DNA of 64,000 nt from Myroides odoratus (GTDB taxonomy: Bacteria; Bacteroidota; Bacteroidia; Flavobacteriales; Flavobacteriaceae), in NCBI RefSeq assembly GCF_001549985.1, contig NZ_LROZ01000002.1, positions 1 through 64,000 on the forward strand, read 5' to 3'. Both the position numbers and the translations under genes were made by a program. This document shows, piece by piece, positions 52,041 through 60,725 of this stretch. How positions within the stretch are numbered: position 1 is the stretch's first letter; every line of letters starts with the position of its first letter. The notes below the pieces were generated by a model that worked only from the letters and a program-made list of their open reading frames with translations, ran no database searches and had not been told where the DNA came from.

Positions 52041-52205
52041 GATTGTTGCATTTACTTGTTGTTAAACCACAGTAATCTAACTCCAAACGAGTTATTTACT
52101 TTCTTTGAGCACAAAAATAGGCCTATCATGGAGCAATAAAACAACACAGTTTAACAATATCTAGTAGTCCAGTAAAGTTCTTTTTTTCACTCCCAAAAAC
52201 TTGGT

Positions 52206-52213
52206 TATCTTTG
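52206..52213 (+). promoter_or_regulatory. -7 box of the bPH gene
   Basis: TATCTTTG matches TAnnTTTG, 26 bases before the ATG at 52240. Confidence 0.6.
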
Positions 52214-52239
52214 GCTTTCATCAGTAACCCCATTCAGCA

Positions 52240-52662
52240 ATGAAAGTCAAATACAAAAGTAAAGTCTCTGTTTTAATTGCCTTTATCTTTATTGGTACCC
52301 CCTTATTGTGTGTGTTAGGGGCCATTGGTGAGGGAAGTTGGATTGGATGGGTGATTGCTATATTGACTACAGCCCTCCTTGCAAATATGTATTTTCAAAC
52401 CTATTATGAGATTGATACAACCCAAGCGACTTTACGCATAAAAGGAGGGATTATGGTTCATGAAACTCTCGCTATTAAAGATATTCGAAAGATAGAAGAA
52501 ACGAATAATCCATTAAGTGCACCTGCCCTATCGATAGACCGTTTGGAAATTCACTTTAATAAATTTGATAGTCTATTAATCTCCCCTAAAAACAAAAAGG
52601 ATTTTATAGCTGACTTACAACAAATTAATCCAGAAATTAACTATATTCCTAAAAAGAAATAA
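52240..52662 (+). CDS. Membrane protein with a bacterial PH domain
   Basis: The 140-residue protein has two N-terminal spans (about 10-29 and 34-52). A small PH-like beta domain follows, with the pattern YYEIDTTQATLRIKGGIMVHETLAIKDIRKIEETNNPLSAPALSIDRLEI. ISPKNKKDFIADLQQINP ends it. This matches the bPH_4 family of inner-membrane proteins of unknown function. It is monocistronic and convergent with an AraC gene. Confidence 0.75.
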   Translation: MKVKYKSKVSVLIAFIFIGTPLLCVLGAIGEGSWIGWVIAILTTALLANMYFQTYYEIDTTQATLRIKGGIMVHETLAIKDIRKIEETNNPLSAPALSIDRLEIHFNKFDSLLISPKNKKDFIADLQQINPEINYIPKKK

Positions 52663-52691
52663 AACAGTTTTATTATTCTTTTAAACGTAAA

Positions 52692-53501
52692 TTATCCTTC
52701 CTTTTTATTGCGGATAGTCAGTTGAAACTCACTGGGTCTGATATTTAACAGCTGTTGAAACGTGTTGCTAAAAGCTGCAATACTAGAATATCCAACTTCA
52801 AAAGCAACTTCGCTTACATTTTTATTGTTTTCCATCAGTAACTCCATCGCTTTAATGATGCGTAACATCTTTAAATACTGTAAGAAAGAAATGGCTAAAT
52901 GCGTTTTAAACAAACGCGTCAACGACCGTACACTATAGCCAAAGGTTTCAGCGAGATACGTCAAGGTCAGTTCCTCTCCTAAGTTTTGGTGCATAAAATC
53001 CGTAATGACCAACATATGATGATCTTCTGTCGTTGGCAGTTGAATGGAAAAAGGTTTTCCTGGATCTTGCATGATAAAATGCTTCATGGTCGTTAAAAAT
53101 TCATAGGCCCACGTATCGGGAAATATAACGCCTTTCCATTGTCTTGCATAGACTAACATTTCATACATCAGATGACTAACGGGATAAATACCCAATTCTT
53201 CCATAAAATGATACTTTTCATCCATTTCCTCCTCGTGAAAATAAATATTTAAAAGCACAATTTCTGTTGTATTCGACTTTACATTGTGAATCATCCCTTT
53301 GGGAATCCACACATAATGTTGAGCAGGAATATAGTATTCTCGCTCCTTCGTTTTTAAATAGGCAATTCCACCTGAAACTAACAGAATCTGACTTTTATTG
53401 TGTTTATGAGGCGGGAAACGATGTTCCAATTGCTCGCGCATGATGTAAATGCTCTTTGGATATTCGTCAATATCTTTTTCTGCTTGTGCTAAGATTTTCA
53501 T
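52692..53501 (-). CDS. AraC-family regulator with cupin domain, divergent from efflux operon
   Basis: The 269-residue protein has an N-terminal cupin (about 15-130; LEHRFPPHKHNKSQILLVSGG and YIPAQHYVWIPKGMIHNVKS with metal-type His). A C-terminal AraC domain follows (about 170-265; LTLTYLAETFGYSVRSLTRLFK and VSEVAFEVGYSSIAAFSNTFQQ). It is divergent from and 91 bases away from the TolC/HlyD/MFS operon and is the likely activator of it. The inducing molecule is unknown. Its start at 53501 is natural. Confidence 0.9.
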   Translation of the reverse strand: MKILAQAEKDIDEYPKSIYIMREQLEHRFPPHKHNKSQILLVSGGIAYLKTKEREYYIPAQHYVWIPKGMIHNVKSNTTEIVLLNIYFHEEEMDEKYHFMEELGIYPVSHLMYEMLVYARQWKGVIFPDTWAYEFLTTMKHFIMQDPGKPFSIQLPTTEDHHMLVITDFMHQNLGEELTLTYLAETFGYSVRSLTRLFKTHLAISFLQYLKMLRIIKAMELLMENNKNVSEVAFEVGYSSIAAFSNTFQQLLNIRPSEFQLTIRNKKEG

Positions 53502-53571
53502 ACTGGCTAAAATAAGTAAAATATTGGCTAGTTATATAAAATACTTAGAATCATTCTATTCTAGTTTTGCA

Positions 53572-53579
53572 TAGAACAA
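53572..53579 (+). promoter_or_regulatory. -7 box of the efflux operon
   Basis: TAGTTTTG matches TAnnTTTG, 13 bases before the ATG at 53593, which implies a very short leader. Confidence 0.55.
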
Positions 53580-53592
53580 ACGATATAAAACA

Positions 53593-54921
53593 ATGAAACA
53601 ACGTCAAAACATAGTACTTCTGTTCTTTTTGCTAGTCAATTATCATTTCCTATTCAGTCAAGAGGCCGCTCAATCCGCTGCTACTTTTGATTTGCAAAAA
53701 GTATGGCAGTACACCGAAGATAATTATAAAAACCTAGCGATTATCCGCTTACAGGCACAGGATAAACAAGAAAATATAAAGCAAACGCAAAGTAGTCGAT
53801 TACCAACGGTACAATTCGAAGGAAGCTACAGCAAACGATCTGATTTGTCTCTTTATGAGGATGGATTTCTTCATCAACCCACTGTAATTCCCATTCGATC
53901 CACTCAATACAATACTTCTTTGTATACGGATGTGGTACTGTATCAAGGGAATCAAAAAAACAGGCTGCTTCAAATTCAAAAAGTAGAACTCGCCTCGATA
54001 CAAACGCAATTGCAACAAACGACAGCAGAAGCAAAAATAGAGAGTACAAAGTTATTCTATGCCCTGGTTTTACATCTCAATTACCAAGAATTAGTGGAAA
54101 AAGAGATTGCACAAGATGAAAAACAATTGAAAGATATACTAAGCCTATATGAAAATGGTACGATTCTAAAAAGTGATGTATTGCGGGCGGAAGTAACGGT
54201 ATCGAATCACAAGATGCTTTTAAAAGAAATTGCGAATAATTTGGTCGTTGTTACCCAACAACTGAATCTCATGATGGGACGAAAAGATACCGATGCGTTG
54301 ATTCCCGAATATGCGGATTTAGATCAATTGCCACTGCTTGTCAGTTATGAAGAACAGTTGAATCAGGCTTTATTGGGAGCTTATTCCATTCAATTAGCCA
54401 ATCAAGAAATTGAAAAAGGAGCCTTGACACTCCAACAGATTTCGTCTGCTGTGTTACCGAAGCTATCTTTATTTGCTGATTATGGTCTTAGTTATCCCCA
54501 AAATAAAACCTATCCGTATGCTCAAGCTTTATATCATATGGGTCAAGTAGGGTTGAAATTAAATATTCCTATTTCTAATTTATACCATACAAAGCACCAA
54601 AAAAGCAGCCAACAAATTGCCATGCTCCAGCAACAAGTAGAAAAAGAGCAACAACAAGATCAGATTAAGAATGAGCTGCAAACCTATATGGTTCACTATC
54701 AAGAAAGCTTAGATCGCATTGCGTTAGCTGAAAAAAATATCCGCCAAACGACAGAAACGCTGCGCATTATTCGCAACAGTTACTTTAACCAACAAGCTTT
54801 ACTCATCGACTTACTAGATGCAGAAACGCAGGTTTTACAAGCGCGTTTTACGCTTACAAGTGCTAAAATAAACGCCAAAATTGAATACTATCAAATCCAA
54901 AAAATAACCGGAATATTATAA
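53593..54921 (+). CDS. TolC-family outer-membrane efflux protein
   Basis: The 442-residue protein has a signal peptide (LLVNYHFLFSQ, cut near residue 22) and long alpha-helical stretches of the TolC tunnel. The N-terminal half includes VWQYTEDNYKNLAIIRLQAQDKQENIKQTQSSRLPTVQFEGSY; the second half repeats the pattern (VLPKLSLFADYGLSYPQNKTYPY). It is the outer-membrane channel of the following HlyD/MFS pair; gene order and 9-base spacing support one operon. Confidence 0.9.
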   Translation: MKQRQNIVLLFFLLVNYHFLFSQEAAQSAATFDLQKVWQYTEDNYKNLAIIRLQAQDKQENIKQTQSSRLPTVQFEGSYSKRSDLSLYEDGFLHQPTVIPIRSTQYNTSLYTDVVLYQGNQKNRLLQIQKVELASIQTQLQQTTAEAKIESTKLFYALVLHLNYQELVEKEIAQDEKQLKDILSLYENGTILKSDVLRAEVTVSNHKMLLKEIANNLVVVTQQLNLMMGRKDTDALIPEYADLDQLPLLVSYEEQLNQALLGAYSIQLANQEIEKGALTLQQISSAVLPKLSLFADYGLSYPQNKTYPYAQALYHMGQVGLKLNIPISNLYHTKHQKSSQQIAMLQQQVEKEQQQDQIKNELQTYMVHYQESLDRIALAEKNIRQTTETLRIIRNSYFNQQALLIDLLDAETQVLQARFTLTSAKINAKIEYYQIQKITGIL

Positions 54922-54930
54922 GCAACTATC

Positions 54931-55983
54931 ATGAATAAACATACTACAAAAACCGATCATCTTATTTTAAAAATAACGCAAATTTTAGCTTTAGTCCTCT
55001 TAGCAGGTTTAGTTATTTATGGCTTATTGGCGAGTGTGGAATACATTAAATACGAATCGACCAATGATGCCCAAGTGGAACAATATGTCAACCCAATTAA
55101 CAGTAAAGTTGGCGGGTATATTCAACGCATTTACTTTGAGGAGAATCAACTGGTTCAGGCTGGAGATACGCTTTTACTCTTAGACAGTCGAGATTACCAA
55201 GCAACCTTATCTGAAACAGCAGCTTCACTGGAACAGGCACAAGCCCAATTGAATATTCTCGATTCCAATATCAATACGCTAAACAATACAGCCCAAGTAG
55301 CCCAAGAGCAAATCAAAGTGGCACAAGCCAAACTCACTAGACAACAACAGGAGTTTAAACGATATGCCAATTTACTTGCAGAAGAATCGACCACCCAACA
55401 ACAATTTGACAATGTCAAAACAGCGCTTGATATTGCACAATCGGAATACCAAGTGACCCAAAATAGCTACCAAGTAGCCTTGGCTAAAATTGAAGATATC
55501 AAGGCGCAAAAATTAGCCGCACTTGCTGAAATTAAAAAACAAGAAGCTTCTTTAAACAAGAACCAGCTCAATGTAGGATATACTGTTATTCAGGCACCTT
55601 ATACGGGTAGAATTGGCAAAAAAACCATTCAAGAAGGGCAACTGATTCAACCAGGACAAACCCTTTCTTATATTATCAATGAAGAAAGTGGAAAATGGAT
55701 TGTTGCCAACTTTAAGGAAACGCAAATTGGCAAATTCCACCTTGGTCAACGTGCGAGAATAACCCTAGATGCCTTTCCCGATAAAGAATTTAGAGGGGAA
55801 ATCGAATCGATTTCTCCAGCAACAGGTTCGCGTTATTCTCTTTTGCCTCCAGACAATGCAACAGGTAATTTCGTTCGCATTATTCAACGCATCCCTGTTC
55901 GCATCAAATTAGTAGAAGATTTAACTCAATTTCCCAATCTATCTGCGGGAATGAATGCTCATGTATATATTGACAAACCATGA
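54931..55983 (+). CDS. HlyD/EmrA-type membrane fusion protein
   Basis: The 350-residue adaptor has a single N-terminal membrane span (about 15-35). A lipoyl/barrel-sandwich motif follows (VEQYVNPINSKVGGYIQRIYFEENQLVQAGDTLLLLDSRDYQATL near 49-93), then a long coiled-coil hairpin (95-210) and IQAPYTGRIGKKTIQEGQLIQPGQTLSYI near 218-246. This is the EmrA layout bridging an inner-membrane MFS pump to TolC. It overlaps the MFS gene by 4 bases (ATGA). Confidence 0.92.
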   Translation: MNKHTTKTDHLILKITQILALVLLAGLVIYGLLASVEYIKYESTNDAQVEQYVNPINSKVGGYIQRIYFEENQLVQAGDTLLLLDSRDYQATLSETAASLEQAQAQLNILDSNINTLNNTAQVAQEQIKVAQAKLTRQQQEFKRYANLLAEESTTQQQFDNVKTALDIAQSEYQVTQNSYQVALAKIEDIKAQKLAALAEIKKQEASLNKNQLNVGYTVIQAPYTGRIGKKTIQEGQLIQPGQTLSYIINEESGKWIVANFKETQIGKFHLGQRARITLDAFPDKEFRGEIESISPATGSRYSLLPPDNATGNFVRIIQRIPVRIKLVEDLTQFPNLSAGMNAHVYIDKP

Positions 55984-57569
55984 AACTAGCTCCCCTCCCA
56001 ACGTTTAAAGCCTGGGTACCAGACTACCTCATTCGCATTACGATATTTTTACTGCTATTTCCTGCCTTAGCTGTTTTTGCTTTTTATTACAGCAATAGTT
56101 TAGATACCATGGGGCATTATGGAATAGAAGCAGGTGATGTACAATATTCCGTTTTACTCATGTATGGCGCCTTGGTTTGCTTTTTACCTTTAGACGATCG
56201 ATTAGTCAAGTATTTTAGTTTGCGAAAATACCTGCTCCTCGGGGTAACAATTAACACAATCACCTATGTGGTATGCGCAGTAACTCGAGATTTAACGATC
56301 TTATTTGTCTGTCGTTTTATTCAAGGTGCTGTTTGTGCCCTCTTTTGTAGCATTTGCTTGAATTTACTCTTTCCGAGATTAAATTCAGCAAGAGCAAGAG
56401 TTATTGGCTATACTATTTTTTATGGAACACTTTTAGTTTGTGTTCCTCTTTGCGGTATTTTATGTAGCTATATCTTACAATCCTATCCCTTTGAACTCTT
56501 GTGGTATCTCTTGATTTTATGTCAGGTACCTGGAACAATTTTACTGCTGATTACAACCAATAATGTATATTTAAAACCAAGGCTCCCCTTATACCAAGTG
56601 GATTGGGTTAGTTATATCTATTTTACTGTCATTATTTGTTCCATTGGCTACATCTTTGTGTATGGACAAAAATTAAACTATTTAGAAGATGCAACCATTA
56701 GCGGATTAAGCCTCCTAACGGTAGGTGCAATTCTCTTATTTATCTTGAGACAACAACGATTAAAAAGGCCCTTTATTAACCTAACTGTATTTCGATATCA
56801 AGATTTCTGTTTGGGTATTGCGCTGTTAATGGTATACTATTTTTTTAAAGGAACAACGGGGTTTGCTTATACGTATTTACAAACAGCTTTGGGAGTGGAG
56901 TCCATCAACCTAACCCCAATTTATCTGGGCAATTTATTGGGGACGCTTGCTGGATTACTGGTTACATCTAGACTATTATTAAACGGAACTGCAATTAAAT
57001 ACCTAGTACTGGGTGGATTTAGCTTATTGCTCCTCTACCATATCCAAGTCTATTTCTTATTTTCAAGTCAAGGAGATCAAGATTCCTTTATTCTCCCTTT
57101 CTTTATTCAAGGAATGGCTATGGCAGCCCTGCATATTCCCTTAATTGTCTATACTGCGGCCTCTATTCCACCCGCTATATCCAATGCCGTTTCTTTTTTG
57201 GGAATCAGCTTTCGATTTCTGAGTTTTTCAGTGACCATAGGCCTAACCAATTACTTTCAACTATTTAACAAAAGTGTACATTACAATCGTACCGCAGACT
57301 ATATAACAGAACTAAATCCTTTTCATACGCAAGCCATTCAACATTTTCAACAACAAGTACTCCTAGACGGTAAAGATGCAGCACTAGGTACGCAATTGGC
57401 AAGTAAACTATATACCAATCACATCTTACAACAGGTTAATTACCGCGCTTCTATGGATTATTACAGCTGGGCTATTTGGGGACTGGCAGGAGTTATCCTC
57501 TTGGTTTTACTCGCCAAACCGACCAAAAAGGTCATTACGAAATTGAGTAAAAACTTTATTCCTTACTAA
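55980..57569 (+). CDS. MFS drug transporter, EmrB/QacA (DHA2) type
   Basis: The 529-residue protein has about 14 membrane spans, typical of the DHA2 family, and forms a tripartite pump with the two preceding proteins. The motif region VCRFIQGAVCALFCSICLNLLFPR near 110-133 matches DHA2 motif C-like segments, although the canonical motif A is weak. The start overlaps the HlyD gene stop. Substrates are unknown, but the AraC regulator suggests an inducing small molecule. Confidence 0.85.
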   Translation: MKLAPLPTFKAWVPDYLIRITIFLLLFPALAVFAFYYSNSLDTMGHYGIEAGDVQYSVLLMYGALVCFLPLDDRLVKYFSLRKYLLLGVTINTITYVVCAVTRDLTILFVCRFIQGAVCALFCSICLNLLFPRLNSARARVIGYTIFYGTLLVCVPLCGILCSYILQSYPFELLWYLLILCQVPGTILLLITTNNVYLKPRLPLYQVDWVSYIYFTVIICSIGYIFVYGQKLNYLEDATISGLSLLTVGAILLFILRQQRLKRPFINLTVFRYQDFCLGIALLMVYYFFKGTTGFAYTYLQTALGVESINLTPIYLGNLLGTLAGLLVTSRLLLNGTAIKYLVLGGFSLLLLYHIQVYFLFSSQGDQDSFILPFFIQGMAMAALHIPLIVYTAASIPPAISNAVSFLGISFRFLSFSVTIGLTNYFQLFNKSVHYNRTADYITELNPFHTQAIQHFQQQVLLDGKDAALGTQLASKLYTNHILQQVNYRASMDYYSWAIWGLAGVILLVLLAKPTKKVITKLSKNFIPY

Positions 57570-57590
57570 GCTTTTGTACTTTTTCAACGG

Positions 57591-57621
57591 GGAATCCATG
57601 ATAAACATGGATTCCTTTTTT
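57591..57621 (+). terminator. Terminator of the efflux operon
   Basis: GGAATCCATG-ATAAA-CATGGATTCC followed by TTTTTT is a perfect 10-bp stem. Confidence 0.9.
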
Positions 57622-57666
57622 ATTCCTCCTTCTGATCAACTCCAAATCAAAATTGCTTCAATTAAA

Positions 57667-57700
57667 AAATGGAACTACTCCAATAGAGGTAGTTCCATTT
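57667..57700 (-). terminator. Terminator of hmp
   Basis: AAATGGAACTAC (57667-57678) pairs with GTAGTTCCATTT (57689-57700), 29 bases after the hmp stop on the minus strand. Confidence 0.8.
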
Positions 57701-57728
57701 CTATAAAAAAGCGATTAAAACAAAAAAA

Positions 57729-58928
57729 TTACAAGGTTAAAGAAGCAGGTCCAAATTCTTCGAAGAAGATAGCGGCCTTATCTACTTTTTGATCCACTAA
57801 ATACTGGTAATGTTTCTCAATAAATCCGCGAGGTCCACAAATGTAGTATTCTGCTTCTTGGGATACAATATCCTCTTCTAGCTGTGCCAATTCCACCCAT
57901 CCGGTGTATGTATTGGGTGCAGCAGTCTCTACTGTATCATAAAAAATATGTTGCGTCACATTGGTATTGGCTTGTTCTACTTCTGCTAGGTGTTGTTTAA
58001 ATGCGTGAACCTCTAAATCTCTACAACCATGCACCCATTTAATTGGGGGTTGCTCCTCGCCCTGAACGAGTGATTCTAACATAGATACAAGCGGCGTTTG
58101 TCCAACTCCACCACTAATAAATACTTTTGTTTTTGCGGGGTTATCTTGTAAAACAAACACACCAGAAGGTGCAGAAAGATCAACCAAATCTCCAGGTTGA
58201 ATCACCTGATGCAAACGGTTGCTAATTAATCCATCTGGATGTTGGCTTCCGCTTTCTCTTTTTACCGAAATACGGTAATATTCCCCATTCGGTGCACAAG
58301 AAATGCTATATTGTCTAGGTTGTAGTAGGTTCAATTCAGGTAAAAACATACGCAAGCTCAGGTATTGTCCGGGTTTAAAACCAGCAATAGGTCCTTGATC
58401 TGCTGGGTATAGATAAAAAGAAGTAATTTCTGTAGATTCTACTACTTTGTCTTTAACCACAAAGGGTCTCCAACCTGTCCATCCTCCTTTTTCATTTACT
58501 TTTTGATTGTAAATATTTTGTTCATGCCCACTCATCAAATCGGCCAATTCTTGATAAGCTACTGCCCATGCACCTAATAAATCATCCGTTGCTGCCTCGC
58601 CTAACACCTCTTTAATGGAAGCAATTAAGTGTTTTCCTACAATTGCATAATGCTCTGCTCGGATATCCAAACTGGTGTGTTTATGCCCAATAGAATCCAC
58701 CACAGGAAATAAAACACTTGGATCATCAATGTGCTCGGCATAGGCTAAAACAGCCATAGCCAAAGCCGTTTGTTGTTTTTCGTTTTGTTGGTTTCCTCTA
58801 TTAAAAACATGCTGCAACTCTGGATTGTGTTGAAACATACGTTGATAAAAATGTTTGGTTAGCACTACCCCGTGCTCTCTTAAAATAGGAATCGTAGCTT
58901 TTACTAATTCTTTTTGTTCTGTTGTCAT
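57729..58928 (-). CDS. hmp: Flavohaemoglobin (nitric oxide dioxygenase)
   Basis: The 399-residue enzyme oxidises NO to nitrate. The globin domain (about 1-140) has proximal His in IGHKHTSLDIRAEHYAIVGKHL near 80-101 and TKHFYQRMFQHNPEL near 24. The FAD domain has RQYSISCAPNGEYYRISVKRE near 205-225 and the NAD domain GGVGQTPLVSMLESL near 272. It ends IFFEEFGPASLTL, with the EEFGP motif typical of Hmp. Cytoplasmic. It lies downstream of a Rrf2-type regulator on the same strand, with operator-like repeats between them. Confidence 0.95.
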   Translation of the reverse strand: MTTEQKELVKATIPILREHGVVLTKHFYQRMFQHNPELQHVFNRGNQQNEKQQTALAMAVLAYAEHIDDPSVLFPVVDSIGHKHTSLDIRAEHYAIVGKHLIASIKEVLGEAATDDLLGAWAVAYQELADLMSGHEQNIYNQKVNEKGGWTGWRPFVVKDKVVESTEITSFYLYPADQGPIAGFKPGQYLSLRMFLPELNLLQPRQYSISCAPNGEYYRISVKRESGSQHPDGLISNRLHQVIQPGDLVDLSAPSGVFVLQDNPAKTKVFISGGVGQTPLVSMLESLVQGEEQPPIKWVHGCRDLEVHAFKQHLAEVEQANTNVTQHIFYDTVETAAPNTYTGWVELAQLEEDIVSQEAEYYICGPRGFIEKHYQYLVDQKVDKAAIFFEEFGPASLTL

Positions 58929-58949
58929 GATTTACTTGTTTTGCTATTC

Positions 58950-59052
58950 AGATAAAAAGAGCTTTTTATCTTTTATTTACTCATACTCTTGGTGGGTTTA
59001 TCCTACCTGTTTACAAATAAAAGACTTTTATCTCTTTTATTCAAGTAAAAGA
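58950..59052. promoter_or_regulatory. Three operator-like inverted repeats upstream of hmp
   Basis: AGATAAAAAG-AG-CTTTTTATCT (58950-58971) is perfect. AAATAAAAG-A-CTTTTATCT (59015-59033) has one mismatch. TCTTTTA-TTCAAG-TAAAAGA (about 59033-59052) overlaps its end. All share AAAAG/CTTTT arms, as expected of a common regulator site; the Rrf2/NsrR-like protein upstream is the obvious candidate. Confidence 0.55.
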
Positions 59053-59078
59053 TGAACTTATTTTTCGTTCCTTTTTTT

Positions 59079-59516
59079 TTATTTATTTAGTGTAAACTGC
59101 CCTTCAATCAAACCTAAATTGAATTGGCCAATCGTTGTCGTCTTCAAAACATGAGCTAAATTATCTCTAATATGCTTAAAATCATTATGTAACGGACATG
59201 GATTTGTCTCCGAACAATAGCTTAATCCCATTGCACAGCCTACAAAGAGCTCTTTGCCTTCTACTGCTTCTACAATTTCTGCCAAAGGGCGATTAAAATC
59301 TTCTCGTTCTAGAAAGAAACCTCCATTAGGTCCTTTTGTTGATTGAATAAGCCCTTCACGGCTTAGTTTTTGAAGTATTTTGGCTAAGAAATGTTCTGGC
59401 GAATTGACTTCTTGCGCAATCTCCTTTATTCCTGATTTATACCCTTGCTCACTTCTTTTGGCAATGTATAAAACAGCTCTTAATGCGTATTCACAAGTTT
59501 TTGAAAAAATCCCCAT
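59079..59516 (-). CDS. Rrf2-family regulator (NsrR-like)
   Basis: The 145-residue protein begins FSKTCEYALRAVLYIAKRSEQG, the Rrf2 start, with HTH helices GIKEIAQEVNSPEHFLAKILQKLSREGLIQS near 29-59 and wing KGPNGGFFLER near 61-71. Three conserved Cys in VGCAMGLSYCSETNPCPLHN near 92-111 are the [Fe-S] ligands of NsrR/IscR types. With hmp next to it and no isc genes, a NO-sensing NsrR role is favoured. Which Fe-S cluster it binds is not shown. Confidence 0.85.
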   Translation of the reverse strand: MGIFSKTCEYALRAVLYIAKRSEQGYKSGIKEIAQEVNSPEHFLAKILQKLSREGLIQSTKGPNGGFFLEREDFNRPLAEIVEAVEGKELFVGCAMGLSYCSETNPCPLHNDFKHIRDNLAHVLKTTTIGQFNLGLIEGQFTLNK

Positions 59517-59620
59517 AACTTCTTATATCTAGTATTGTATGCTTCTTGATAGCAAATGTATGATAATTCTTTCGTATTCTATTCATGATTGAATGAATTG
59601 CCCGTCAATGGTACCTCTTT

Positions 59621-60046
59621 TTATTTCAAGTATTTAACAAAATACTTGGGCACTTCTTCGTAGCCTTGTCTCAAGTAAAAATCATGAGCTTGGATTCTCC
59701 TACTATGACTGTGTAATTCAATGCGATCACATCCCATTTGCCTTGCTAAAGCAGTCGCATATTCCTCCACTTGTTTCCCTATTCCTTTACTCCTTGCTTC
59801 TGCATCCACTGCGAAATAACTAATTCGCATAAAATCACCTCGTACTGCTAATTGAGGGATTAGATACAAGGAGATAAAACCAATCACCTGGTCTTGCTCT
59901 TCCACTACCAGTAGTTTTTCTCGGCTATCCTGTCTCATTTTGACAATTTTAGCAGGTAAAAAATCCAACGTATCTGGATAACCTAGCTGTGTTAAAAGAT
60001 CAGCCACTACAGCTGCATCTTTTTCTTCCATCGTTCGTATCTTCAT
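59621..60046 (-). CDS. GNAT-family N-acetyltransferase
   Basis: The 141-residue enzyme starts MKIRTMEEKDAAVVADLLTQLGYP and has RISYFAVDAEARSKGIGKQVEEYATALARQMG near 78-108 with the acetyl-CoA loop R-S-K-G-I-G-K. IELHSHSRRIQAHDFYLRQGYEEVPKYFVK ends it. ATG at 60046 is chosen because the longer in-frame reading overlaps the upstream lipoprotein gene. Substrate unknown. It follows that gene by 10 bases in a likely operon. Confidence 0.85.
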   Translation of the reverse strand: MKIRTMEEKDAAVVADLLTQLGYPDTLDFLPAKIVKMRQDSREKLLVVEEQDQVIGFISLYLIPQLAVRGDFMRISYFAVDAEARSKGIGKQVEEYATALARQMGCDRIELHSHSRRIQAHDFYLRQGYEEVPKYFVKYLK

Positions 60047-60056
60047 CTTTGCTCTT

Positions 60057-60722
60057 TTAGTCTTGTTCAAAAGAAAGTAAGGTTCCATCTTTTTTAAATT
60101 CGATGGAATACCGAGCACGTTCATTGCTAATCGTTCTTGGATACCAACGCACCCGATTTTTTCTCGTAATCACGTATACCGTTAAATCCGAAGGATCCCC
60201 TCCTATTTCTTCTACTTTTTCTTTTAATGCCTCATACACATTGTTTGCATGTACAAAAGGAATCTCATCTAAAGATACAACGTCTTGTTTGATTTTGGTA
60301 TGTTTCGACAGTACAATTGGTTTTGGTTCCTGCCAATGTCCATCCACATAATAATATTCATCCACATAATTAGCATTATCGGGATTTTGAATCTGCAATA
60401 AAACGCGATAGTTATCGTAAAAATGAATGGATTGATAGACATAAATTGGTTTGTCTTTCAATTGTGGAAGGTTGCGCAACGCTGTTTCTACCTCTTGTAG
60501 ATCTGCTCTATGTGCTGCAAATTCAGTTTTCTTTTGAGGTTGAGCCATCTCTTTTGTTTCTATAGGAGACTCCTCTTCTACTACCTGTTCTTGCCCTTCA
60601 ATAGGTTGACTGGTCGTACTTCCGTTTTTTGTATCTTCAATCGACTTTAAAAAATCTGTACACGAACTCAAAAAAACAAGAGAGAACAACAATACACAAA
60701 CAGTTCTATTTCTTTGCTTCAT
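60057..60722 (-). CDS. Hypothetical lipoprotein, 221 aa
   Basis: A lipoprotein signal ends FLSSC (Cys at 21). A Glu/Gln-rich linker is followed by a domain (about 70-215) with alternating strands and a helix (AAHRADLQEVETALRNLPQL). The C-terminus reads NERARYSIEFKKDGTLLSFEQD, like a periplasmic ligand or inhibitor domain, but no family is recognised. It starts 3 bases after the membrane protein gene and is probably in one transcript with it and the GNAT gene. Confidence 0.6.
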   Translation of the reverse strand: MKQRNRTVCVLLFSLVFLSSCTDFLKSIEDTKNGSTTSQPIEGQEQVVEEESPIETKEMAQPQKKTEFAAHRADLQEVETALRNLPQLKDKPIYVYQSIHFYDNYRVLLQIQNPDNANYVDEYYYVDGHWQEPKPIVLSKHTKIKQDVVSLDEIPFVHANNVYEALKEKVEEIGGDPSDLTVYVITRKNRVRWYPRTISNERARYSIEFKKDGTLLSFEQD

Positions 60723-60725
60723 GGC

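Noticed and set aside
57574..57792. 72-aa plus-strand frame after the efflux operon
   Set aside because: It is made of two terminator hairpins and the end of hmp.
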